A DNA stretch of 64,000 nt from Janthinobacterium sp051380735 (GTDB taxonomy: Bacteria; Pseudomonadota; Gammaproteobacteria; Burkholderiales; Burkholderiaceae_D), in contig NZ_JBNYXQ010000001.1 in NCBI RefSeq assembly GCF_051380735.1, positions 1,550,001-1,614,000 on the forward strand, written 5' to 3'. Below are positions 52,515 to 61,676 of this stretch, piece after piece; positions within the stretch are counted from its first letter, which is position 1; the number at the start of each line of letters is the position of its first letter. Both the position numbers and the translations under genes were made by a program. Under the pieces are notes generated by a model that saw nothing but the letters and a program-made list of their open reading frames with translations, was not told the DNA's origin and did not search any database.

Positions 52515-53861
52515 GTGGACTCCAATAACCAGATCCAACCCGACGAAATCGAAATCCTGATCGTCGAAGACAGCCCGACCCAGGCCGAGCGCCTGCGCCG
52601 CCTGATCCAGTCACTGCACTACAACGCGCACGTGGTCGCCAACGGCCAGCTGGCCCTGGCCGCCATCCGCGAACGCAAGCCACACCTGGTGCTGTCCGAT
52701 ATCGTCATGCCGGAAATGAATGGTTACGACCTGTGCCGCGCCATCAAGGCCGATCCGGCCCTGCGCGATATCCCGGTAATCCTGGTCACCTCGCTCAACG
52801 ACCCGAAGGACATCATTCGCGGCATCGAGTGCGGCGCCGACAATTTCATCCGCAAGCCATACGCGGAAGACTATCTGCTCAACCGCATCAGCCACATGCT
52901 GATGAACCAGAAGCTGCGCAAGAACCAGAATGTCGAAATCGGCATCGCGCTGTACCTGGGCGACCAGAAGCACTTCATCAATGCCGAACGCCAGCAGATC
53001 CTCGACCTGTTGATCTCGACCTATGAGCAGGCAGTGCAGGTCAATGGCGAGCTGCAGGCGCGCGAACGCCAGGTGATCGAGCTGAACATGCGCCTGGCCC
53101 ACCACGCGGCCGAGCTGGAAACGACCAACCGCGAAATCGCCCTGAAGAACCTGGAGCTGGCCGAGGCGAGCCGCATGAAGTCGGACTTTATCGCCAATAT
53201 GTCGCACGAGCTGCGCACCCCGCTGAACGCCATCATCGGCTTTACCGGTGCGCTGCTGATGAAGCTGCCAGGGCCGCTGACGGCCGACCAGGACAAGCAG
53301 CTGACCACCATCCGCGCCAGTGCGCGCCATCTGCTGTCGCTGATCAACGATATCCTCGACGTGGCCAAGATTGAAGCGGGCAAGCTGACGCTGTCGATCG
53401 AGCCCGTACCCTGCCACGACCTGATCACCGAAGTGGCCGACACGCTGCGCCCGCTGGCCCAGCAAAAGGGGCTGGTGCTGGAAGTGGACACTGGCGAGCA
53501 AAAAGTCATCATCGACACCGACCGACGCGCACTGACGCAAATCCTGATCAACCTGCTCAACAACGCCATCAAATTCACGGAACAGGGCAGCGTGCGCATC
53601 GGCCTGGCCCAGCGCGAGGAAGACGGCGCGCGCGTGACCGAAATGAGCATTACCGACAGCGGTGCCGGCATCCGGCAGGAAGACCAGGCCAAGCTGTTCC
53701 AGGCCTTCTCGCAGCTCGATTCGACCTCCACACGCCACGCGGAAGGCGCGGGCCTGGGCCTGTACCTGTGCCAGAACCTGGCCAACGCCATCGGCGGCGC
53801 CCTGTTCTTCAACAGCGACTATGGACACGGCAGCACGTTTACACTGGCCCTGCGCAGCTGA
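52515..53861 (+). CDS. Receiver-histidine kinase hybrid
   Basis: A 448-residue cytoplasmic signalling protein with the order reversed from most hybrids: receiver domain first (about 12-130; LIVEDSPTQAERLR, phospho-Asp 62 in LVLSDIVMPEMNG, Lys in FIRKPY), a coiled-coil linker (about 165-215), HisKA with His231 in MSHELRTPLNAIIGF, and HATPase with NNAIKFTEQG, DSGAGI and GAGLGLYL. No sensor or membrane domain, so input comes through the receiver from another kinase. GTG start preceded by GGAGAGG. No cognate output gene is adjacent. Confidence 0.9.
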   Translation: MDSNNQIQPDEIEILIVEDSPTQAERLRRLIQSLHYNAHVVANGQLALAAIRERKPHLVLSDIVMPEMNGYDLCRAIKADPALRDIPVILVTSLNDPKDIIRGIECGADNFIRKPYAEDYLLNRISHMLMNQKLRKNQNVEIGIALYLGDQKHFINAERQQILDLLISTYEQAVQVNGELQARERQVIELNMRLAHHAAELETTNREIALKNLELAEASRMKSDFIANMSHELRTPLNAIIGFTGALLMKLPGPLTADQDKQLTTIRASARHLLSLINDILDVAKIEAGKLTLSIEPVPCHDLITEVADTLRPLAQQKGLVLEVDTGEQKVIIDTDRRALTQILINLLNNAIKFTEQGSVRIGLAQREEDGARVTEMSITDSGAGIRQEDQAKLFQAFSQLDSTSTRHAEGAGLGLYLCQNLANAIGGALFFNSDYGHGSTFTLALRS

Positions 53862-53916
53862 CCACGGCGATGTGTGCAGCGCAATATAAGCGTTCGGATA
53901 ACATGGTCAAACCGTC

Positions 53917-53932
53917 ACCGTAGTTTTACGGT
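53917..53932. promoter_or_regulatory. Small hairpin/palindrome before the candidate small RNA promoter
   Basis: ACCGTA-GTTT-TACGGT, perfect 6-bp arms, ending 1 bp before the -35 hexamer. Could be an operator or the end of the kinase transcript. Confidence 0.45.
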
Positions 53933-53933
53933 A

Positions 53934-53962
53934 TTGCACTGCACCATTTTTGGCGCTATAGT
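53934..53962 (+). promoter_or_regulatory. Sigma70-type promoter of the candidate small RNA
   Basis: TTGCAC, a 17-bp spacer, TATAGT: near-consensus hexamers at ideal spacing. The predicted first base is G at about 53969. Confidence 0.65.
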
Positions 53963-53968
53963 GCACTT

Positions 53969-54034
53969 GTCTCCTCCAAGTCGTTCTCCGAACATTTGGA
54001 TTCAGCCCGCGATTAAACCCGCGGGCTTTTTTTT
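53969..54034 (+). ncRNA. Candidate small RNA, about 66 nt
   Basis: From the predicted start to the end of a T-run there is no ORF. The 5' end reads GUCUCCUCC, an anti-ribosome-site motif. It is followed by hairpin 1 (53977-54000: CCAAGT/ATTTGG then GTTC/GAAC with one bulged base) and a terminator hairpin. The promoter, two-hairpin shape, C/U-rich exposed 5' part and 8-T tail are the makeup of a Hfq-type trans-acting RNA. Not matched to a named family. Confidence 0.55.
54004..54034 (+). terminator. Strong rho-independent terminator
   Basis: AGCCCGCG / CGCGGGCT, 8-bp GC stem, 8-base loop, then eight T. Confidence 0.88.
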
Positions 54035-54107
54035 GCCTGGAATTTTTATAAGTGAATCAAACGATTAAGTTATATCATTTGTTTTAGTTATGTGATTAAA
54101 TTCCGGC

Positions 54108-54878
54108 ATGAGAAAACCTTCACCACCGCCAATATCTCCAGCGCCTGCCAGCGACGAGCAGGCATGCGCGCCGGGCTGGCGCAATCTGTTCGGCCACTGC
54201 GTGGCGCGCAAGCCGCGCTCCGATGGAGAACAATCGCGCGAACGTCTGCTGCGCAGCGCCATCCGCCTGTTCGCAGAACAGGGTTACGCCCGCACCTCGA
54301 CGCGTGAACTGGCGCAGGCGGCCGGCACCAATATTGCGGCCATCAGCTATTACTTTGGCGACAAGGCCGGCCTGTACCGCGCCGCCTTTGCCGAGCAGTC
54401 AACCGACCCGGCCAGCAATATCGCCATGTTCGACCAGCCCCACTTCACCCTGCGCCAAAGCCTGCAGGGCTTTTACGCGCAGATGCTCGCACCGATGCAG
54501 CAGGGCGAACGGGCGCGCGACGCCATGCGTTTGTGGTGCCGCGAAATGCTCGAACCGACGGGCTTGTGGGCGCGCGAGATCGAGCAGAATATCCGTCCCG
54601 AACACGAGGCGTTTGCACGCGTGCTGGCGCGCCACCTGGGCGCCGATGCCGACAGCGACGACATGCACCGGCTGGCCTTTTCGATCGCCTCGCTGGCACT
54701 GCAGCATATGGTAGGCGCCGACGTCATCAAGGTGCTGCGCCCGCAACTGATGGGCACGCCGCAAGCGGCCGACACCTGGCTGGCGCGCATGGTCGACTAC
54801 GCGCTGGCCATGGCCGAAGTCGAACGCGCCCGCCTGCACTCCATGACAACCATCGATACCGCAAAAGGACCAGCATGA
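54108..54878 (+). CDS. TetR family regulator of the RND operon (CerR-like)
   Basis: A 256-residue regulator: helix-turn-helix AIRLFAEQGYARTSTRELAQAAGTNIAAISYYFGDKAGLYRAAF, then a C-terminal domain (LRQSLQGFYAQMLAPMQ ... LWCREMLEPTGLWAREIEQNIRPEHEAF) of the CerR/DUF1956 type, common in drug-pump repressors. It is the first gene of the efflux operon, its stop overlapping the channel gene start, so it likely represses its own transcript. The region upstream is AT-rich and follows the small RNA terminator. Confidence 0.87.
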   Translation: MRKPSPPPISPAPASDEQACAPGWRNLFGHCVARKPRSDGEQSRERLLRSAIRLFAEQGYARTSTRELAQAAGTNIAAISYYFGDKAGLYRAAFAEQSTDPASNIAMFDQPHFTLRQSLQGFYAQMLAPMQQGERARDAMRLWCREMLEPTGLWAREIEQNIRPEHEAFARVLARHLGADADSDDMHRLAFSIASLALQHMVGADVIKVLRPQLMGTPQAADTWLARMVDYALAMAEVERARLHSMTTIDTAKGPA

Positions 54879-56284
54879 GGAAGTCTGAATACGTCCTGGC
54901 CGCCAGCATGCTGCTGGCGCTGGCAGCTTGCACCGTGCAGGGGCCGCCCGCGTCGGTGGCGGCGAACGCCCCCGCCAACTGGCACGCGCCGCTGCCGCAC
55001 AACGGCAAGCTGGGCGACCTGGCCAGCTGGTGGCAGCAGCAGGGCGACGCCCTGCTGGTCGAACTGATCACCGACGCCCAGCAGGTCAGCCCGACGATTG
55101 CTGCGGCCCGCACCCGCATCGTGCAGTCGCGCGCGGACCGCGTCGCCAGCGGCGCGGCACTCGGCCCGGTGCTGGACGCCACCGGCAGCGTGGTACGCAC
55201 CAGCCAGCAATCAGCCCAGCCGGGCGGCACCACCTCGCAGGCAGCGCTGCAGGCCTCGTGGGAAATCGACGTGTTCGGCGCCAACCGCGCCACGCGCGAC
55301 GCCGCCCAAGAGCGCCTGGACAGTGCGCAGGCCGGCTGGCATGACGCGCGCGTGTCGGTGGCAGCCGAAGTGGCGAACCAGTACTACAGCCTGCGCGCCT
55401 GTCGCGCACTGCAAAGCGTGGCCGAGCAGGACGCTGCCTCGCGCAGCGATACGGCGCGCCTGACACAACTGAGCAGCGACGCCGGCTTCCAGGCGCCGGC
55501 CAACGCCGCGCTGGCGCGCGCCAGCGCGGCCGAGGGCGCCAGCCGTGCCATCGAACAGCGGGCCGTCTGCGACGTGGGCGTGCAGGCGCTGGTGGCCCTG
55601 TCGGCCATGCCGGAAGAGATCTTGCGTGCCCGGCTGGCCGCAGCGCCGCTGGTCGCACCGGCACCGGTAGCCATCGCTGCCCTGCCGGCACAGACCCTGG
55701 CCCAGCGGCCCGACATTTTCAGCGCCGAGCGTGAAGTGGCGGCTGCCAGCTTTGAAGTCAGCGGCGCCAAAGCCCAGCGCTATCCGCGTCTGAGCCTGGC
55801 CGGCTCGATTGGCAAAGGCAATATCCGCGCCGGTGGCGAGAGCATTACCGCCAGCACCTGGAGCATCGGCCCGCTGGCCGTCAGCCTGCCGATCTTCGAC
55901 GGCGGGCGCCGCCGCGCCGAGGTCGACGCGGCCGTGGCGCGCTACGACGAAGCCGTGATCAAGTACCGCGCCGGCGTGCGCCAGGCCGTGCGCGAAGTGG
56001 AAGAAGCGTTGCTGAACCTGCAAAGCACGGACGCGCGCAGCAGCCACGCGCAGACGGCACTCGAAGGCTATCGCGTCTCGTTTGTGGCGACCGAAGACCG
56101 CTACAAGAACGGCCTGGCCAGCCTGATCGAACTGGAAGACGCGCGCCGTACGCGCCTGGCCGCCGAAAACACCGTGGTCACTCTGCAGCGCGACCGCAGC
56201 AGCGCCTGGGTGGCGCTGTACCGCGCCGCCGGCGGCGGCTGGAACGCCAGCCAGTACGCCACGCAGAACACCACCGCACCCTGA
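54875..56284 (+). CDS. RND efflux outer-membrane lipoprotein channel (OprM/NodT family)
   Basis: A 469-residue TolC-like channel with lipobox LALAAC. Two OMF repeats: DAQQVSPTIAAARTRIVQSRADRVASGAALGPVLDATGSV, and RPDIFSAEREVAAASFEVSGAKAQRYPRLSLAGSIG. It forms the exit duct of the pump encoded by the next two genes. ATGA overlap with the regulator. Confidence 0.9.
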   Translation: MRKSEYVLAASMLLALAACTVQGPPASVAANAPANWHAPLPHNGKLGDLASWWQQQGDALLVELITDAQQVSPTIAAARTRIVQSRADRVASGAALGPVLDATGSVVRTSQQSAQPGGTTSQAALQASWEIDVFGANRATRDAAQERLDSAQAGWHDARVSVAAEVANQYYSLRACRALQSVAEQDAASRSDTARLTQLSSDAGFQAPANAALARASAAEGASRAIEQRAVCDVGVQALVALSAMPEEILRARLAAAPLVAPAPVAIAALPAQTLAQRPDIFSAEREVAAASFEVSGAKAQRYPRLSLAGSIGKGNIRAGGESITASTWSIGPLAVSLPIFDGGRRRAEVDAAVARYDEAVIKYRAGVRQAVREVEEALLNLQSTDARSSHAQTALEGYRVSFVATEDRYKNGLASLIELEDARRTRLAAENTVVTLQRDRSSAWVALYRAAGGGWNASQYATQNTTAP

Positions 56285-56314
56285 TATTGCGCCCTCCATT
56301 TGACGGACCAGAAC

Positions 56315-57466
56315 ATGAAAACACTGACATTCGCACCGATTACCATGGCCATCGCGGCCTGTTGCGTGCTGGCCGGCGCCGGCGTGGCACTGTACGCGCC
56401 CGCCTCCACCGCCGCCGATGAAAAAGATAAAAACGCCGTGCAAAAGCCGGCCCTGACGGTCACCACGGCCAGGCCGCAGACGGCGAAGCTGCCGATCAAA
56501 TTGACTGCCAATGGCAACGTGGCCGCCTGGCAGGAAGCCATTATCGGCAGCGAATCGAACGGCCTGCGCCTGACCGATGTGCGCGTCAACGTCGGTGACG
56601 TGGTGCGCGCCGGCCAGGTGCTGGCCGTGTTCTCCAGCGATACCATCAACGCCGACGTGGCGCAGACCAAAGCGGCGCTACTGGAAGCGGAAGCGAATGC
56701 GGCCGAAGCGTCGGCCAACGCCGCGCGCGCCCGCTCGCTGCAAACCACGGGCGCCATCAGCGCGCAGCAGATCAGCCAGTACCTGACGGCCGAACAGACG
56801 GCCAACGCGCGCATTGCGTCCGCAAAGGCACAGCTGGCGGCGCAGCAGCTGCGCCTGAAATACACGCAGGTCGTCGCGCCCGACAGCGGCGTGATCTCGT
56901 CGCGCTCGGCCACCGTCGGCTCGGTGGTGGGCGCCGGCACGGAACTGTTCCGCATGATCCGCCAGGGCCGCCTGGAATGGCGCGCCGAAGTGACAGCGGC
57001 CGAACTGCTGAACCTGAAACCGGGTACGCTGGCCGAAGTGAAGGCCGCCAACGGCAGCGTATTGACCGGCAAGGTGCGCATGATCGCGCCGACGGTCGAC
57101 CCGCAAACGCGCACGGCGCTGGTGTATGTCGACCTGCCTGCTGGCAGCCAGGGCAATGCCCCGTTCAAGGCCGGCATGTATGCCAGCGGCGCGTTCGAGC
57201 TGGGTACCTCGGGCGCCTTGACCGTGCCGCAGCAGGCGATCGCCGTGCGCGACGGCTTCAGCTATGTGTTCCGCCTGAACCGCGATCAGCGCGTCAGCCA
57301 GATCAAGATACAGCCCGGCCGCCGCCTGGCAGACAGCATCGAGATCGTCTCGGGCATCACGGCCGATACCACCATCGTCGTCAATGGCGCCGGCTTCCTG
57401 AACGATGGCGACCTTGTTCGCAATGTCGCCACCCCGGTCGCCGCCACCACGCCGGTGAAAAAATAA
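56315..57466 (+). CDS. RND efflux periplasmic adaptor (membrane fusion protein)
   Basis: A 383-residue adaptor: signal anchor (ITMAIAACCVLAGAGVALYA), lipoyl half motif (EAIIGSESNGLRLTDVRVNVGDVVRAGQVLAVFS), alpha-hairpin (about 115-175), barrel and membrane-proximal domains (TVDPQTRTALVYVDLP; GALTVPQQAIAVRDGFSYVFRL). It links the AcrB-type pump and channel. The ATG five codons inside the open frame is preferred over a TTG. Confidence 0.9.
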   Translation: MKTLTFAPITMAIAACCVLAGAGVALYAPASTAADEKDKNAVQKPALTVTTARPQTAKLPIKLTANGNVAAWQEAIIGSESNGLRLTDVRVNVGDVVRAGQVLAVFSSDTINADVAQTKAALLEAEANAAEASANAARARSLQTTGAISAQQISQYLTAEQTANARIASAKAQLAAQQLRLKYTQVVAPDSGVISSRSATVGSVVGAGTELFRMIRQGRLEWRAEVTAAELLNLKPGTLAEVKAANGSVLTGKVRMIAPTVDPQTRTALVYVDLPAGSQGNAPFKAGMYASGAFELGTSGALTVPQQAIAVRDGFSYVFRLNRDQRVSQIKIQPGRRLADSIEIVSGITADTTIVVNGAGFLNDGDLVRNVATPVAATTPVKK

Positions 57467-57475
57467 GGAGGGGCC

Positions 57476-60400
57476 ATGAATTTCTCTTCCCTGTCGATCA
57501 AGAACCCGATTCCGGCCATCATGCTGTTCGCGCTGCTGACCCTGGCCGGGCTGCTGGCGTACAAGGCCAATCCGGTGCAGGACTTCCCGGACATCGAACT
57601 GCCCATCGTGACCGTCAGCGCATCGCTGCCGGGCGCCGCACCGGCCCAGCTGGAAACCGAGGTGGCGCGCAAGATCGAAGACTCGGTCGCCACCTTGCAA
57701 GGCGTGAAAAACATCTATACCAAGGTGCTCGACGGCGTGGCCACGGTGACCGTCGAATTCATCCTGGAAAAGCAGATCGCCGAAGCCGTCAACGATGTGC
57801 GCGATGCAGTGGCACGCGTCAAGGCCGACATGCCGGCCGAGTTGCGCGACCCTACCGTTACCAAAGCCTCCACGGCTGGCCGGGTGGTGCTGACCTTTAT
57901 CGCCTCGCCCAAGGCCGGCGTCGACAATCCGCTCGACGCGCCCGACCTGTCCTGGTATGTCGACAACACGGTCGCCAAGCGACTGCTGACGGTGCCCGGC
58001 GTGGGCGCCGTCACGCGCCTGGGCGGCGTGTACCGCGAAATCCAGGTGGAACTCGACGACGCCCGCATGGCGGCCTTGAAAGTCTCCGCGCTGGATGTGT
58101 CGCGCCAGCTGCGCCTGGTGCAGCGCGAAGCGCCCGGTGGTCGCGGCGACGTCAGCGGCGCCGAGCAGTCGGTGCGCACCATCGCCACCGTGAAAACGGC
58201 AGAAGAACTGTCGCGCGTCGATATTCCGCTGACGGACGGACGCCATGTGCGCCTGGACCAGGTGGCCAACGTGCGCGACACGATAGCCGAACCGCGCGCG
58301 CTGGCCGAGCAGGATGGCAAACGGGTGGTGGCATTTGAAGTGTTCCGCACCAAGGGCGCCAGCGAAGTGGCTGTCGCCAGGGGCGCGCGCGCGGCCGTGG
58401 CCGACCTGCAGAAGGAAAACCCCAGCATCGTGATACAGCAGTCGATCGACAACGCCTTTCCGGTCGAGGAAAACTTCGACGGCTCGATGGAGCTGCTGTA
58501 CGAAGGCGCGCTGCTGGCGGTGCTGGTGGTGTGGTGGTTTTTGCGCGACTGGCGCGCCACCCTGGTGGCTGCCGCCGCCCTGCCGCTGTCGGTGATGCCA
58601 GCCTTCCTTGGCATTTACTGGTTCGGCTATACGCTCAATACGGTAACCCTGCTGTCGCTGGCGCTGGTGGTCGGCGTGCTGGTCGACGACGCCATCGTCG
58701 AAATCGAAAATATCTCGCGCCATCTGCGCATGGGGAAATCCCCAATGGAGGCGGCGATGGAAGCGGCCGACGAGATCGGCATGGCGGTGATCGCCACCAC
58801 CTTTGCGCTGGTGGCCGTGTTCCTGCCGACCGCCTTCATGAGCGGCATTCCCGGCCTGTTCTTCAAGCAGTTCGGCTGGACCGCCGTGCTGGCGGTGCTG
58901 GCCTCGCTGGTGGTGGCGCGGCTGCTGACGCCGATGATGGCGGCATATATCCTGAAGCCGCTGGCGCACAAGGAAGAACAGGACGGTTGGCTGATGACGC
59001 GCTACCTGGACACCATGCGCTGGTGCCTGAACCATCGCGGCATTACGGCGCTTGCCTCGCTGGTGTTTTTTGCCGGCTCGATCATGCTGGTCAATCTGCT
59101 GCCGACCGGCTTCGTGCCGGCCGCCGACCGGGCGCAAACGCAGATCAACCTGGAACTGCCGCCCGGCTCCACCCTGGCCGAAACCCAGGCCGTGGCGGCC
59201 CAGGCGCGCAACGCAGCCATGCAGGTGCCCGGCATCAAGGGCGTGTTCAGTTCCATCGGTGGCGGCTCCAGCGGCGACGCGTTTGCACCGGGCGCCGCCG
59301 CCGAAGCGCGCCGCGCCGTGCTGACCTTGACCACCGTGCACCGCACCGACCGCAAGGAATCGATGGCCGGGCTGGAGTCGCAGCTGCGCAGCAAGCTCGA
59401 CAATATCCCCGGCGCGCGCTTTACGGTCGGCCCGCCCGACACCGGCGTCAAAATGCAGCTGGTGCTACGTTCCGAAGACCCGGTAGCCCTGATGGCGGCC
59501 GCGCAAAAGGTCGAGCGTGAACTGCGCGGCTTGAAAGGCATCGGCAACGTCAATTCCAGCGCCTCGCTGGTGCGCCCGGAAATCATCGTGCGGCCCGACT
59601 TTGCCAAGGCGGCCGACCTGGGCGTGACGGCCGCGTCGATTGGCGAAACCGTGCGCGTGGCCACGGCCGGCGACTACGACACCGACCTGACGAAAATGAA
59701 CCTGCCCGAACGCCAGGTGCCGATCCGCGTCAAGCTGCCCAACAGCGTCCGGGCTGATTTGGCCGCCATCGAACGCCTGACGGTACCCGGTAAAAACGGC
59801 CCGGTACGCCTGGCGAACGTGGCCACCGTGACGATGGAAAGCGGCCCGGCGCAGATCGACCGCCTGAACCGCAGCCGCAACGTGACGCTGGACGTGGAAC
59901 TCGGTTCGCGCACGCTCGGTGAACTGAACGTGGAAGCGCGCGCACTGCCGTCGATGAAGAACCTGCCCGCGTCGGTGAAAATCGCCGAACTGGGCGACGC
60001 GCAGGAAATGGCGTCCTTGTTCGCCAGCTTTGGCCTGGCCATGCTGATCGGCGTGCTGTGCATCTATTGCGTGCTGGTGCTGCTGTTCAAGGACTTCATG
60101 CAGCCGGTGACCATCCTGGCGGCGCTGCCGCTGTCGATCGGTGGCGCCTTTGTGGCCCTCTTGATCACCGGCAGCACGCTGTCGATGCCGTCGATGATCG
60201 GCCTGATCATGCTGATGGGGATCGTCACCAAGAACTCGATCCTGCTGGTCGACTATGCGATCCTGGCGCGCGAGGCCGGCATGGACCGCTTCGACGCCCT
60301 GGTCGACGCCTGCCACAAGCGCAGCCGGCCTATCCTGATGACGACGATCGCCATGGGCGCCGGCATGATGCCGCTAGCGCTGGGCTGGGGCGCCGACCCC

Positions 60401-60592
60401 AGTTTCCGCTCGCCGATGGCGATCACGGTGATCGGCGGCCTGATCACCTCGACGCTGTTGAGCCTGCTGGTGGTGCCGGCAGTATTCACCTATATCGACG
60501 ACCTGGAACATCTGCTCAAGCGTACCAGGGACAAGCTGCGCCGCCACCCGGCGCCAGCGCTTGACAGCAAGGTGGCGCTCGACAAGCATTGA
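57476..60592 (+). CDS. RND efflux pump, AcrB/MdtB-like
   Basis: A 1038-residue inner-membrane proton/drug antiporter with 12 helices and two large periplasmic loops. It begins MNFSSLSIKNPIPAIMLFALLTLAGLLAYKANPVQDFPDIELP. The proton-relay pair Asp404-Asp405 lies in LVVGVLVDDAIVEIEN on helix 4, and the matching Lys in GIVTKNSILLVDYA on helix 10. The length is normal. Exports drugs or other amphipathic compounds; specificity not readable. Ends the operon; a long hairpin terminator follows. Confidence 0.92.
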   Translation: MNFSSLSIKNPIPAIMLFALLTLAGLLAYKANPVQDFPDIELPIVTVSASLPGAAPAQLETEVARKIEDSVATLQGVKNIYTKVLDGVATVTVEFILEKQIAEAVNDVRDAVARVKADMPAELRDPTVTKASTAGRVVLTFIASPKAGVDNPLDAPDLSWYVDNTVAKRLLTVPGVGAVTRLGGVYREIQVELDDARMAALKVSALDVSRQLRLVQREAPGGRGDVSGAEQSVRTIATVKTAEELSRVDIPLTDGRHVRLDQVANVRDTIAEPRALAEQDGKRVVAFEVFRTKGASEVAVARGARAAVADLQKENPSIVIQQSIDNAFPVEENFDGSMELLYEGALLAVLVVWWFLRDWRATLVAAAALPLSVMPAFLGIYWFGYTLNTVTLLSLALVVGVLVDDAIVEIENISRHLRMGKSPMEAAMEAADEIGMAVIATTFALVAVFLPTAFMSGIPGLFFKQFGWTAVLAVLASLVVARLLTPMMAAYILKPLAHKEEQDGWLMTRYLDTMRWCLNHRGITALASLVFFAGSIMLVNLLPTGFVPAADRAQTQINLELPPGSTLAETQAVAAQARNAAMQVPGIKGVFSSIGGGSSGDAFAPGAAAEARRAVLTLTTVHRTDRKESMAGLESQLRSKLDNIPGARFTVGPPDTGVKMQLVLRSEDPVALMAAAQKVERELRGLKGIGNVNSSASLVRPEIIVRPDFAKAADLGVTAASIGETVRVATAGDYDTDLTKMNLPERQVPIRVKLPNSVRADLAAIERLTVPGKNGPVRLANVATVTMESGPAQIDRLNRSRNVTLDVELGSRTLGELNVEARALPSMKNLPASVKIAELGDAQEMASLFASFGLAMLIGVLCIYCVLVLLFKDFMQPVTILAALPLSIGGAFVALLITGSTLSMPSMIGLIMLMGIVTKNSILLVDYAILAREAGMDRFDALVDACHKRSRPILMTTIAMGAGMMPLALGWGADPSFRSPMAITVIGGLITSTLLSLLVVPAVFTYIDDLEHLLKRTRDKLRRHPAPALDSKVALDKH

Positions 60593-60613
60593 TCGACACC
60601 ACGCAAGTCAAGG

Positions 60614-60654
60614 AAAGCGATGGCCAGGCCCCGAGCCTGCGCCATCGCTTTTGT
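60614..60654 (+). terminator. Terminator of the RND operon
   Basis: AAAGCGATGGC / GCCATCGCTTT, 11 bp, extended by CAGGC / GCCTG with one bulged C, then TTTT overlap. Starts 21 bp after the pump stop. Confidence 0.85.
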
Positions 60655-60703
60655 CTATCTGGCATACTGCGGCCATTGATCATTACGCACATCGGCATCA
60701 TCC

Positions 60704-61675
60704 ATGAATGTATCTACTCCGCTGTCCCTGCTGCTGGCCTGCTCGCTGCTGGGCGCCTGCTCCGATAAAACCGTCAGCGCGCCAGCGGCGCCGGCTCCGA
60801 CGCCGATCCAGGCCCCTGTCGCCGCTGCCGCCACTCCGGCCGAAGCACCTGCCGCCGCAAAAAGCGACGAAATGAAAACGCCTGAAGCACGCGCGCGCGA
60901 CAGCAAGCTGGAGGCGGCCATGATGCAGGCCATCTTCGGCAAGAACTACCGCCCAGACAGTGCCGACGCGCTGGCCGACCTGCCGGATCCGGACAGCAAG
61001 AACACCAAGGCGGACAAGCTCAGTTACGTGGTCAGCGCCGTCAGCCACAAGCTGCTGCCCGACGGCCGCGCGATTCTGGTCGCCAATGCGGAAACGGCCA
61101 ATACGGAGGGCACGGCCGAATCCAGCCATGCCTCACCTGGCCTCCTCAATGTGTTCTACCTGGCGCCCAAGGGCAAGCCCGGTGACGAAACATGGCAGGT
61201 AGTGACGCGGCTGGAAAATATCGCTACCCTCGGTTCTTCCGGGCAGCTGGGCGAGGTGCATTGGGTGATGCTGGGCGCAGGCAAGCAGGGCATGGCGATC
61301 CGCAACGGCTACACGGGTCAGGGCTATACCATTACCCAGCTGGCGCTGTTCGAGCTTGGCGCCGACAAGGTCACCGAGCTCGATGGCGGCATCGACCTGC
61401 ACTCCGACAACGAAGGCGCCTGCGGCCCCGAAACCCAGGATTGCTGGCTGGTTGACGGCAACTGGCATTTTGCCGCCGCCCGCGATGGCGGCGCCTATGA
61501 CGACCTGCTGGTCGACTTCACGGGCGCGTCACGCAAAATCAAGCCCGGCGTACAAGTGAAAGAGGACCAGGAACCGCCGCGCCTGATCACGCAGATCAAT
61601 GGGCGTGCGCGCTATGCGTTCGATGGCAAGAAGTACAAGCTGGTCGAAGGCAAGAATATCGTTCCCGGCGTATAG
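60704..61675 (+). CDS. Hypothetical lipoprotein
   Basis: A 323-residue lipoprotein (lipobox LLGAC), then an Ala/Pro-rich linker (to about 50) and a folded domain of mixed strands (MMQAIFGKNYRP..., KLSYVVSAVSHKLLPDGRAILVANAE, GLLNVFYLAPKGKPGDETWQVV, WLVDGNWHFAAARDGGAYDDLLVDFTG). Repeated aromatic/Asp strands suggest a beta-propeller or sandwich. No family assigned. Ends 1 bp from the stop of the opposite gene. Confidence 0.65.
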   Translation: MNVSTPLSLLLACSLLGACSDKTVSAPAAPAPTPIQAPVAAAATPAEAPAAAKSDEMKTPEARARDSKLEAAMMQAIFGKNYRPDSADALADLPDPDSKNTKADKLSYVVSAVSHKLLPDGRAILVANAETANTEGTAESSHASPGLLNVFYLAPKGKPGDETWQVVTRLENIATLGSSGQLGEVHWVMLGAGKQGMAIRNGYTGQGYTITQLALFELGADKVTELDGGIDLHSDNEGACGPETQDCWLVDGNWHFAAARDGGAYDDLLVDFTGASRKIKPGVQVKEDQEPPRLITQINGRARYAFDGKKYKLVEGKNIVPGV

Positions 61676-61676
61676 A

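Noticed and set aside
56678..59341. 887-residue open frame on the minus strand
   Set aside because: It lies antisense to the RND adaptor and pump genes, is rich in His/Gln/Arg and has no family; a typical GC-driven shadow.
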